DNA of 13,707 nt, from assembly GCA_051278165.1 (NCBI GenBank), contig JBNMNW010000146.1:1-13707 (forward strand). The letters are read 5' to 3'. This document shows, piece after piece, positions 1 through 6,299 of this stretch. The notes under the pieces were generated by a model. It saw only the letters and a list, made by a program, of their open reading frames with translations. It ran no database searches and was not told the DNA's origin. The position numbers and the translations under genes were made by a program. How positions within the stretch are numbered: position 1 is the stretch's first letter; each line of letters begins with the position of its first letter. This stretch comes from GCA-2684655 sp051278165 (lineage in GTDB: Bacteria > Planctomycetota > UBA1135 > UBA2386).

Positions 1-886
1 CGTTGTCGAGCTTGCCCGGCTGCGCCATCGCCGCCAGTAGCTTCTGGCCACCAACCTTGCCTTCGTGGAAATTGCGGCTCCACAGCAGCAAGTCGCCGAC
101 GGTCGTAAACACCGCACCGTCGCCAGTCTGCTCCCAGTTGCTAAAGTTCCAACGCCAACCACCTTTCAGGCCACGCGAATAGCTCAACGCACGATTGGGC
201 ACCAGCTGGGTGCACTCGCGATGAATGTGCGTCTGCTTCATGCCAAGCGGCTTGAAAATGTTTTGCTCGGCGAACACAGGCAGCGGCAGGCCAGAAACGC
301 GTTCGACCACTTCGGACAGCAACATGTAGTTGCTGTTTGAGTAGGACCATTGCGTGCCAACCGGGAACAACAACGCATCGACATCGGCAAGCGACAGCAA
401 CGCATCGTCCATGGTCGTGCGGTTCTCGACATGCTCGCCGCTATCCATCAGCAGACTGATGTAGTCCGGCAAGCCACTCGTGTGCAGCATCATGTGACGC
501 AGCGTCACCGGCTGCACACACGCAGGCAGTTCGGCGATGTGTTTGCGAATGGGATCGTCGAGGCTCAGATCGCCTTCTTGCTCCAGCAACAACACGCATG
601 CGGCGGTGAACTGCTTCGACGTAGAGCCGATATCGAGCACCGAGTTCGGTGACAGCGGCACATTGCGTTCGAGATCGGCGAGCCCGTAGCCCTTCTGCAG
701 CAGAACCTCGTCGCCGCGAGCGATCAGCACGACAGCACCCGGGTAGCCTTCGCGACTACAACCGCGAAACGCCCGGTCGACCTGCTGCTCAAGCGACTGC
801 TTCGCTGGCTTGGGCGGCGCTACTGGCTTGGACTGGGCTAGCAACGGTACGGCCGCAGTGAGAATGGCGAGTGCTACGATACGCAT
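1..886 (-). CDS. Serine hydrolase, beta-lactamase / PBP-like family (partial, C-terminus beyond left edge)
   Basis: My own reverse-strand translation gives 295 open codons from the ATG at 886 with no stop before the window edge, so the C-terminus is missing. Residues 1-18 (MRIVALAILTAAVPLLAQ) look like a Sec signal peptide, implying a periplasmic or secreted enzyme. The catalytic motif of the class C beta-lactamase/DD-peptidase fold (Pfam Beta-lactamase, PF00144) is visible as S88-T-S-K91 in DIGSTSKQF. The HTSGLPDY signature (about 135-142) and the second active-site motif Y182-S-N184 (WSYSNSNY) follow. The third motif (H/K-x-G) would lie beyond the edge. Members hydrolyse beta-lactams, D-amino-acid peptides or carboxyl esters, and the substrate cannot be told from this part. 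The gene follows the small exported ORF at 915-1169 by 28 bases, suggesting co-transcription. No clear Shine-Dalgarno sequence is seen. Confidence 0.93.
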   Translation of the reverse strand, partial: MRIVALAILTAAVPLLAQSKPVAPPKPAKQSLEQQVDRAFRGCSREGYPGAVVLIARGDEVLLQKGYGLADLERNVPLSPNSVLDIGSTSKQFTAACVLLLEQEGDLSLDDPIRKHIAELPACVQPVTLRHMMLHTSGLPDYISLLMDSGEHVENRTTMDDALLSLADVDALLFPVGTQWSYSNSNYMLLSEVVERVSGLPLPVFAEQNIFKPLGMKQTHIHRECTQLVPNRALSYSRGLKGGWRWNFSNWEQTGDGAVFTTVGDLLLWSRNFHEGKVGGQKLLAAMAQPGKLDN

Positions 887-914
887 GCGCTCAGACTAGC
901 AGTTCACTGAGAAC

Positions 915-1169
915 TCACCGCCCTTTCTGGGCCGTCAACTCGGCCTGCCACTGCACGCCATTACGAATGCCTTGCCGGCGCAGACGGCGCGTATCGACGG
1001 CCTTCGGTTTGTGGTTGGCGGCTGCAGCGAGCGCTCCGGTCCAGGTGCCGTGCCAAGCGATGCGAGTCTCGACCTTGCCCCAGTCAGCAGTGACTCCGGG
1101 CTTTGGGCCCTGCGCGACCACGGGGGCGGCGAGGGCGATTCCGAGCAACAGACAATTCCAGGCGTTCAT
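915..1169 (-). CDS. Small exported protein of unknown function (84 aa)
   Basis: I do not recognise this family. The 84-residue product begins with a convincing signal peptide (MNAWNCLLLGIALAAPVVAQ, probable cleavage after A19 or Q20). This leaves about 64 mature, basic residues with two Trp-rich patches (DWGKVETRIAWHGTW, about 29-43, and GVQWQAEL, about 71-78). There is no lipobox: C6 lies within the hydrophobic stretch and lacks the usual L-x-[AG]-C context. It sits between the flavohemoglobin (129 bases upstream) and the serine hydrolase (28 bases downstream), all on the minus strand, so it may be the middle gene of a transcript. The signal peptide, tight spacing and absence of a competing gene favour a real gene. 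Against it are its short length, the lack of a recognisable ribosome-binding site and the absence of a known domain. Confidence 0.55.
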   Translation of the reverse strand: MNAWNCLLLGIALAAPVVAQGPKPGVTADWGKVETRIAWHGTWTGALAAAANHKPKAVDTRRLRRQGIRNGVQWQAELTAQKGR

Positions 1170-1298
1170 GGGCGCAGATAAAGGCGTTCGTCACGCTAAC
1201 CCACTGCGGCAATGCCGTTCTTGGTATGGCGAAAACGACGTCCCCAAACCCAACCGACGAACAAGCGCCGCGTCAGAACCACCTACCTTGGCGACGCG

Positions 1299-2537
1299 CT
1301 AGGCCTCTAGCTCTTGCTGCGGGCCAAAGAACTCAAAGCGCGTCAACTCGGGCGGATGCTTGAGAGCCTGCAACGTCTGGTGCACGTGCCGCATCATCGG
1401 CTTCGGCCCGCAGAAGTAGACGGCGGTGTCTCTTGAGAGGAACTGCGACAAGAACTCCGACGTGAACAAGCCACTGCTGTGATGGTGTTGGTCGCGCTCG
1501 TCTTCTGCAGTCGGCACGCTGTATCGGAAGTGCACGCGCGCGTTGTATTTCTCGGCGGCGAGCTTCAACACTTCTTCGCGCAGCGCGTGGTTGCGGCCAT
1601 CGATGGCACCGTGCAAGAACGTCACCGGGTTCGACTGAATGCTGTGCAGCATCGACAGCATCGGAGTCAAGCCAACGCCGCCTGACAGCAGCAGAATCGG
1701 CGTTCGCGATTCGTGTTCTTCGAGCACGAAGTCGCCGCACGGAGGTCCGATCTCCAATGCATCGCCAACGCCAACCCCAGAGTGCAGGTAGTTCGACACA
1801 TAGCCCTCCGGCGTGTCGGCGTGCCCAGGGGCCTCGCGCTTGACGCTGATGCGGTAGTGATCCCAGTCTGGCGAACCCGACAGCGAGTAGTTGCGCATGG
1901 TCGTGCGCGCCACGTTGGGATCGTCACTGTCGTGCTCGAGGGTTGGCACGCGAACGGTCAGATATTGCCCTGGAGCAAAGCGCAGCAATCGCCCGCCATC
2001 CTGCGCTCGCAAATGAAACGATGTGATGCACTCGCTCTCGCGTTTGCGTTCGATCACCTCCATCTGGCGAAAGCCCTTCCAACCGCCAGGCGCGGTCTCC
2101 TGCGCCGCATAGATTTCGCCCTCCTTTGACGTCAGGATCGAAACCAGAGCCCCGTAAGCCTGCGCCCACGCATCCAGCACCGGCTTCGGCGCCGGAGCCA
2201 GCAAGTCATCGATCGCGCCGAGCAGGTGTTCGCCAACGATCGGATAGTGCTCTGGAGCAACCCCAAGCGAAGCGTGCTTGTTGGCGATCAAGCTGACGGC
2301 GCTGGCGAGCGCCTCAGGGGTCTCGAGATGCTCGGCAAACGCACAGATCGCGGCCGCCAGCGCGCGCTGCTGGCTGCTGTTTTCTTGATTCGCCTGGTTG
2401 AAGAACGCACGCACCTCCGGATTGCCGACAAACATGCGACGGTAGAAGTGCTCCGTCAGTTTAAGGCCGTTTTCGCGGAGGAACGGGAGCGTCGACTTGA
2501 CGACTTCGACCATCTCAGGTGACAGCGTGTTGCTCAT
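1299..2537 (-). CDS. hmp: Flavohemoglobin, nitric oxide dioxygenase
   Basis: Flavohemoglobins convert NO, O2 and NAD(P)H to nitrate in the cytoplasm and protect against nitrosative stress. The 412-residue length matches the family (about 400). The order is globin domain (1-140), FAD-binding domain (about 153-265) and NAD(P)H-binding domain (about 275-412). Aligned by eye with E. coli Hmp, the heme-pocket residues are present: Tyr B10 = Y32 (HFYRRMF), proximal His F8 = H88 (NKHASLG), and Y98 and E139 of the proximal charge relay. FAD binding is shown by R215-N-Y-S218. NAD(P)H binding is shown by GGVGLTPM (286-293), CGP (376-378) and the closing FEFFGP (401-406). A His/acid-rich loop (about 345-354, DERDQHHH) looks lineage-specific. 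The start at 2537 matches the family's N-terminus and has a weak AGAGG just upstream. Candidate operator repeats lie at 2540-2579. The gene transcribes toward the small exported ORF and the serine hydrolase. Confidence 0.97.
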   Translation of the reverse strand: MSNTLSPEMVEVVKSTLPFLRENGLKLTEHFYRRMFVGNPEVRAFFNQANQENSSQQRALAAAICAFAEHLETPEALASAVSLIANKHASLGVAPEHYPIVGEHLLGAIDDLLAPAPKPVLDAWAQAYGALVSILTSKEGEIYAAQETAPGGWKGFRQMEVIERKRESECITSFHLRAQDGGRLLRFAPGQYLTVRVPTLEHDSDDPNVARTTMRNYSLSGSPDWDHYRISVKREAPGHADTPEGYVSNYLHSGVGVGDALEIGPPCGDFVLEEHESRTPILLLSGGVGLTPMLSMLHSIQSNPVTFLHGAIDGRNHALREEVLKLAAEKYNARVHFRYSVPTAEDERDQHHHSSGLFTSEFLSQFLSRDTAVYFCGPKPMMRHVHQTLQALKHPPELTRFEFFGPQQELEA

Positions 2538-2539
2538 GC

Positions 2540-2579
2540 CTCTATAAGTAGCATGCTGTATACTTCTTTCACAATAGAG
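2540..2579 (-). promoter_or_regulatory. Nested inverted repeat before the flavohemoglobin: candidate operator
   Basis: On the plus strand the order is CTCTAT (2540-2545), AAGTA (2546-2550), a 10-base spacer containing the palindrome GCATGC (2551-2556), TACTT (2561-2565), 8 bases, then ATAGAG (2574-2579). AAGTA pairs with TACTT and CTCTAT pairs with ATAGAG, so two perfect inverted repeats are nested a few bases before the ATG at 2537. An AT-rich patch here stands out in a GC-rich neighbourhood. AAG...CTT-ended palindromes are known for NsrR, an NO-sensing Rrf2-family repressor of hmp in many bacteria, but the interior does not match that consensus well. The link to NO control is therefore inference. 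A TTGTGA hexamer (2569-2574, minus strand) could be part of a -35 box, but no good -10 follows at normal spacing. Confidence 0.35.
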
Positions 2580-3044
2580 ACCTCATCTCCCTGACCGACC
2601 GCCGGCGACGATGCCGGCCGGCACAATTCACAGCTGCCGTCGCCGCAAGAAAGTCTGATGACGATCAAAACTGTTGAGCAAATCCTGCGCCCGGAGGCCC
2701 TGCAGCTCGCGGCCTCGATGGCAGGGCGACTGTGCCGCGCCGGCAGCCGGAACAGCCTCAGCCGCGACACGAGCTGCCAGAATGGGCACGCTCGACGGCA
2801 CCAAAGATGGCGGTGGCGCGAACCTATACATCAACGGTACCGAGCACGAATGCAGGCCAAACGGTACGTGGGGTCAGGCGCAATTCCCGAATGGACGCCG
2901 GCGGAAGCATCTAGATCCCGGAGACGGCGGGCTAGCCAAACGTCGCCCGAAGCAACTCATGGCTGCCAGCTGCACACCGCAGCATTCCTAACGCTAAAGC
3001 ACCTTCCAGACGTCGCAGCAGCCTCTCATCGCCAGATTTCGGCA

Positions 3045-3104
3045 GGTCACACTGCCTGGGGTCACACTGCCTGGGGACACTCGGCCTGGGGACACACTGG
3101 GGCA
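3045..3104. repeat. 15-bp tandem repeat, three clear copies plus a decayed fourth
   Basis: Two identical 15-base units, GGTCACACTGCCTGG, lie head to tail at 3045-3059 and 3060-3074. A third, diverged unit GGACACTCGGCCTGG is at 3075-3089, and a degenerate fourth (GGACACACTGGGGCA) is at 3090-3104. A further GGACACTTGGG follows from 3106. The GGGGACAC...GGGGACAC pattern resembles short GTGTCCCC/GGGGACAC repeats that I recall in intergenic DNA of some bacteria near REP-associated (Y1) transposases, but no transposase is in this window. In the reading frame starting at 2658 the repeat would encode GHTAWGHTAWGHSAW, which I take as coincidental. It could equally be a simple slippage repeat. Confidence 0.7.
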
Positions 3105-3197
3105 GGACACTTGGGCGGGAAACGGCCGCGGGCATGCTCAAGTAAACGTGCTCGGGAAGACGTCACCGGTTTGGGCACCGTGAGACGTGTGTCCTCA

Positions 3198-3224
3198 CCT
3201 GCCGTCCCGGGTGGGAACGGCAGG
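3198..3224 (-). terminator. Strong hairpin just downstream of tRNA-Gly
   Basis: The 27-base segment folds into an 11-bp stem: CCTGCCGT pairs perfectly with ACGGCAGG, and the stem continues with one G-T and two G-C pairs around a 5-base loop. On the minus strand it begins 8 bases after the encoded CCA of the tRNA, where a terminator would be expected. The T-run (ATTTT) comes before the stem rather than after it, so it is not a textbook intrinsic terminator. It could act with Rho, or as a processing structure for the tRNA 3' end. Confidence 0.4.
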
Positions 3225-3232
3225 GAGAAAAT

Positions 3233-3307
3233 TGGAGCGGGTGATGAGATTCGAACTCACGACCATCACGTTGGCAACGTGATGCTCTACCACTGAGCTA
3301 CACCCGC
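3233..3307 (-). tRNA. tRNA-Gly (anticodon GCC), CCA encoded
   Basis: The reverse strand folds as a full cloverleaf. The acceptor GCGGGTG (3307-3301) pairs perfectly with CACCCGC (3243-3237). The D-arm is GCTCAGTGGTAGAGC, the anticodon arm is TCACG-TTGCCAA-CGTGA with anticodon GCC, and the T-arm is GTGAG-TTCGAAT-CTCAT with one G-T pair. The discriminator base is T (3236), and CCA follows directly in the DNA (3235-3233), so the 3' end need not be added enzymatically. It decodes GGC and GGT glycine codons. It is a lone tRNA, divergent from the acyl-CoA synthetase gene. A hairpin follows its 3' end. No duplicated tRNA 3' end or integrase is seen nearby, so there is no sign that it serves as an integration site in this window. 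Confidence 0.97.
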
Positions 3308-3530
3308 ATCCTGGATTCTCGAAGCAACAGCTACCATGCGGCAACCGCTGCCGTGAAGCAACCAACTCGTCTGGAGCAACCTTACCACCTAGATTCAGCG
3401 TGAGCGAATCCAGAGTTGAGGGTTGACCCCACGACCGAGGGCGCACATCTGTATGGATCTGCACCACGGTTGTCAAGCGTCGGAATTCGCTTCCTTGATA
3501 CGTCCCAGGCTGGTGCCGGAATCCTCGCGC

Positions 3531-5345
3531 ATGTCATCGATCCCATCGACGTTCCCGAACCTGCTGGATCAGCACGTTCGCCCACGTGGCGAACGCATTT
3601 TTCTCCCCCGCCGATCGGCCAGGGACGAGAGTTCCATCTCATTCGCGCGCGTCTCAGAAGACGTCGATTCTCTGGCGGCTGCGATCCTTGAGCTCGGGCT
3701 CGCGCGCGGCGACCACGTCGGGCTGATCGCCGAAAACCGCTACGAGTGGCTGCTGATCGACCAGACCCTGGCCGGACTAGGCATCGTCGATGTGCCACGT
3801 GGCTCAGATACGACCCCAACGGAGTTGCAGTTCATTCTGGCCCACAGCGGTTGCTGTGCAGCGTTCGCGGACACCGAAAAAGTCGCCGAGGATCTGATGG
3901 CGATGAAGGCCGAGCTGCCGAAACTCCGGCACGTCATCGTGATGGCCGACGAGACCGAGATCGACGGTGCGCTCGCGCTCGGGGACCTGGTCGCAAGCGG
4001 CGCCAAAAAGAAAGCTGAGATGACCGCCCAGCTGCAAGCAGCACGCGCGGCCGTCCAGCCGAGCGACTTGCTGACAATCGTCTACACCAGCGGCACGACG
4101 GCTGAGCCAAAGGGCGTCATGCTGACCCACGCCAACGTCATCTCAAACATGCGCATGGTGCAGAATGTGCTGCAGGTAACGGAGAACGACAGCTTCCTAT
4201 CCGTTCTGCCGGCGTGGCACATGTATGAGCGCATGATGGACTACCTGGCGCTATTCACCGGAGGCGTGCTCGTCTACACCGACCGCCGGCGCCTCAAGGA
4301 AGACCTGCCGAAGATCAAGCCAACCGTGTTCGCCGCCGTGCCGCGCGTCTGGGAGATCCTGCACGACGGCATCGTCAACCACTCGCTCAAGCTCACGGGC
4401 GTGCCCGGTAAGCTGCTGCGCAAGGGACTGACGCTGTCGCGCCAAAAAGGCCGTGGCAAGCTCGGCATGTGGCAGCGACTGCAGCACAAGATCATCGATG
4501 GCATCGTGCTGAAGAAGATCCGCGGCAACGTCTTTGGCGGGCAGCTGCGGCTGTGCGTCAGCGGCGGTGGCGCCCTGCCGCGACACGTCGACGAAACGTT
4601 CCTCGGCATGGGCATGCCGATGCGCAACGGCTACGGACTGACCGAAACCAGTCCGGTCGCGTCGATCCGGCTGCCGCATCAATTCGAACCCGGCCACATC
4701 GGCCCGCCGCTGCCGGATACGCGCATCGAAGCGCGCCGAGAAGACGGCACGCCGCTGCCAAAGGGCGAGACCGGCATTCTGTGGATCCAAGGCCCGCAGA
4801 TCATGCGCGGCTACTACGAGAACCCTTCGCGCACCAAGGAAGTGCTGACGGAGGACGGCTGGTTCAACAGTGGCGACCTCGGTCACTGTGATGCCAACGG
4901 CAACTTCTGGATCACCGGGCGCGCCAAGGACACGATCGTATTGGCGGGCGGCGAGAACGTCGAACCGGAGCCGATCGAAACGCTGATCAAGACGTCGCCG
5001 TTGATCGAACAAGCGGTCGTTGTTGGCCAAGACCAAAAGGCGCTCGGTGTCCTGATTGTGCCAAGCAAGGACGCGCTCGCCCACGAGGTGCCTGAGAGCG
5101 AATGGCAAGTCGAAGGCGACGTGTTGCTCAGCGACAAGGTTCGCAAGCTCTACCGCAAAGAACTCGACCGGATGATTACGCGTGAGAACGGCTGCCGCCC
5201 CACCGACCGTGTCGCGACGCTGCAGGTTCTCAGCGAAGGCCTAACACCGGACAACGGCATGCTAACGCAGACGATGAAGGTGCGACGGCACGTGATCACC
5301 GAACGCTACGCCAGCGTCATCAAGTCGCTGTTCGATCGCGGCTAG
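3531..5345 (+). CDS. Long-chain acyl-CoA synthetase / AMP-dependent ligase (ANL superfamily)
   Basis: Such enzymes activate fatty acids with ATP to acyl-adenylates and then form acyl-CoA, usually in the cytoplasm or at the inner membrane. The frame is open from an ATG at 3423 (640 aa), but the family's N-terminus fits the ATG at 3531 (604 aa, beginning MSSIPSTFPNLLDQHV). The extra 36 residues look non-homologous. No strong ribosome-binding site decides this. Numbered from the 3531 start, the motifs are the P-loop YTSGTTAEPKGVMLTH (185-200), GYGLTETSP (367-375), the ribose-binding FNSGDLG (445-451) and the hinge motif ITGRAKDTIVLAGGENVEP (461-479). Near the C-terminus TQTMKVRR (579-586) contains the likely catalytic lysine K583. 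The pattern most resembles FadD/FAA1-type long-chain synthetases, though chain length and a ligase role cannot be fixed. It stands alone, divergent from tRNA-Gly and convergent with thiD. Confidence 0.93.
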   Translation: MSSIPSTFPNLLDQHVRPRGERIFLPRRSARDESSISFARVSEDVDSLAAAILELGLARGDHVGLIAENRYEWLLIDQTLAGLGIVDVPRGSDTTPTELQFILAHSGCCAAFADTEKVAEDLMAMKAELPKLRHVIVMADETEIDGALALGDLVASGAKKKAEMTAQLQAARAAVQPSDLLTIVYTSGTTAEPKGVMLTHANVISNMRMVQNVLQVTENDSFLSVLPAWHMYERMMDYLALFTGGVLVYTDRRRLKEDLPKIKPTVFAAVPRVWEILHDGIVNHSLKLTGVPGKLLRKGLTLSRQKGRGKLGMWQRLQHKIIDGIVLKKIRGNVFGGQLRLCVSGGGALPRHVDETFLGMGMPMRNGYGLTETSPVASIRLPHQFEPGHIGPPLPDTRIEARREDGTPLPKGETGILWIQGPQIMRGYYENPSRTKEVLTEDGWFNSGDLGHCDANGNFWITGRAKDTIVLAGGENVEPEPIETLIKTSPLIEQAVVVGQDQKALGVLIVPSKDALAHEVPESEWQVEGDVLLSDKVRKLYRKELDRMITRENGCRPTDRVATLQVLSEGLTPDNGMLTQTMKVRRHVITERYASVIKSLFDRG

Positions 5346-5370
5346 TCGCGCGACTGCGAGCCGACTGGGC

Positions 5371-5412
5371 GCGAGGCCCCAGCCAGCGCGCGCGCTTGGC
5401 TTCGGGTCTCGC
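5371..5412. terminator. GC-rich inverted repeat between convergent genes
   Basis: The left arm (5371-5390, beginning GCGAGGCCC) pairs with the right arm (ending GGGTCTCGC, 5404-5412). The outer 9 bp are continuous, with one G-T pair. The inner AGCC/GGCT and GCGC/GCGC pairs continue the stem with small bulges. It starts 25 bases past the synthetase stop and about 100 bases from the thiD stop, between two converging genes, where a bidirectional terminator is expected. No T-run follows on either strand, so Rho-independent action is doubtful. Confidence 0.4.
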
Positions 5413-5513
5413 ATGGAGACGGTGATTAGCACCGCGCTGCGGCAAGCTTCGATTTGCGCCGATGCAGTTGGCGCGCACGACAGCTGAGAGCGCCTGTGGC
5501 GGGACCTAAGCCG

Positions 5514-6299
5514 CTAGAGCTGATTGAACGGCAAGTGACTCGGCAGCCCATCCGGACGCGACTTCACGCGCGACAGCAGCGCGCCAAGCCAATCGCCTGC
5601 GGTGCGGCAAGAGTCGAGCAGGCTGCGCTTATCCGCTAGGTGCGTCGCGATCGCGGCGGCAAGCGCACAACCGGTGCCGCGAACGGGCCCACAATCGAAC
5701 CGTGGACGCTGGAATCGAATCGGTGGCTCACCAGCGACCAGTTCGCCAGGCCACAGTTCACCAGGCCACAGTTCGTCGATGGCTTCCGGGCCGTCTCCGT
5801 GGCCGCCCTTGTGCAAGACCGCTTGCGCTCCGAGTTCGAGCAGCGACCCCACGCGCCCATCGGCGAGCGCCGCAAGCTCCGGCGTATTCGGCGTGATCAG
5901 ATGGGCGAACGGCACGAGGTGCTCGCGATAAGCTACTGCGAGTTCGTCGCCGCTGTTCATGCCACCGGCGGTCGCCGACAACACCGGGTCGATCACGATC
6001 TTCGCAACATCACGCAGAGGCTGCAGCGCTTCGGCACAGGCAATGACCTGCTCGACAGAACCGACATAGCCAATCTTGACGGCACCCACCGGACCATCGG
6101 CGAGCACGGTGCGGATCTGCTCGCGAATCACTGCGGCATCGATGGCCACCGAGCGCACGAAGCCGCGCAAGCCTTGCACCGTCGTCGCCAGCGCAATCGG
6201 CAATGGATCGCCACCCAGCAGTGAGACCACTGTGGCATCGACCGTGATGCCGGCACCGCCACTTGGATCCAGCCCGCCGAGCAGCAGGACGCGCGCCAT
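5514..6299 (-). CDS. thiD: Hydroxymethylpyrimidine / phosphomethylpyrimidine kinase
   Basis: ThiD phosphorylates HMP and HMP-phosphate to HMP-diphosphate for thiamine synthesis, in the cytoplasm. The 261-residue length is normal for this ribokinase-fold family. The signatures run in order: GGLDPSGGAGI (8-18), the loop VKIGYVGS (74-81, usually KIGML), DPVLSATAGG (104-113), TPNTPELAAL (136-145), HKGGHG (163-168) and the anion-hole/catalytic-base motif GTGC (208-211). An unusual in-frame duplication, ELWPG-ELWPG (176-185), lies in the loop before the GTGC motif. The ATG shares its A with the TGA of the SBBP/dockerin gene (TGATG), so translation is probably coupled to that gene. No TPP riboswitch is possible directly upstream because that sequence is coding. 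A broad-specificity pyridoxal/HMP kinase cannot be excluded. Confidence 0.92.
   Translation of the reverse strand: MARVLLLGGLDPSGGAGITVDATVVSLLGGDPLPIALATTVQGLRGFVRSVAIDAAVIREQIRTVLADGPVGAVKIGYVGSVEQVIACAEALQPLRDVAKIVIDPVLSATAGGMNSGDELAVAYREHLVPFAHLITPNTPELAALADGRVGSLLELGAQAVLHKGGHGDGPEAIDELWPGELWPGELVAGEPPIRFQRPRFDCGPVRGTGCALAAAIATHLADKRSLLDSCRTAGDWLGALLSRVKSRPDGLPSHLPFNQL
5746..5775. repeat. 15-bp tandem duplication inside thiD
   Basis: CCAGGCCACAGTTCA (5746-5760) is followed directly by CCAGGCCACAGTTCG (5761-5775), differing only in the last base. On the coding (minus) strand this gives two consecutive ELWPG units. Because the unit is a multiple of three it keeps the frame. It looks like a recent replication-slippage event in a surface loop. 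Confidence 0.85.

Larger units (their letters stand above)
2538..3232. other. Gene-poor interval of about 700 bases
   Basis: I see no convincing gene here. Open frames exist on both strands, as expected in GC-rich DNA, but none shows a recognisable domain, a good ribosome-binding site or a signal peptide. The longest plus-strand frame (from 2658) runs into the tRNA on its antisense side, which marks it as chance. A short stretch in another plus frame (2782-2991) begins with plausible protein-like sequence (LDGTKDGGGANLYINGTEH) and then becomes Arg-rich. It could be the relic of a decayed gene, but nothing proves that. Visible structure consists of the candidate operator at the left end, a perfect 12-base palindrome TGCCGGCCGGCA at 2612-2623, a 15-bp tandem repeat at 3045-3104 and a hairpin at 3198-3224. 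Confidence 0.6.

Noticed and set aside
2782..2991. Short plus-strand frame starting with a protein-like segment (LDGTKDGGGANLYINGTEH)
   Set aside because: It soon turns Arg/Gly-rich like random GC-rich translation and has no family match or ribosome-binding site. It is kept only as a possible relic.
2658..3296. Plus-strand open frame of 212 codons across the gene-poor interval
   Set aside because: Its end is read from the antisense of the tRNA (the DEIRTHD-type peptide often seen as a false ORF over tRNAs), its middle is the 15-bp repeat, and no domain or ribosome-binding site is visible.
3233..3307. tRNA-Gly as an integration (att) site for a mobile element
   Set aside because: No integrase and no second copy of the tRNA 3' end are visible in the window.
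3423..3428. TTGACC as a -35 box for the acyl-CoA synthetase
   Set aside because: No acceptable -10 hexamer lies 16-18 bases downstream.
3195..3476. Minus-strand open frame of 93 codons
   Set aside because: It covers tRNA-Gly on the sense strand and gives the familiar SSVVEH...SSNL false peptide of tRNA genes.
4251..5108. 285-codon minus-strand open frame
   Set aside because: It lies entirely antisense to the acyl-CoA synthetase, whose motifs are intact. It is an effect of GC-rich codon use.
5514..6299. TPP riboswitch control of thiD
   Set aside because: The sequence directly upstream is the coding end of the SBBP gene, and no THI-box-like structure was seen.
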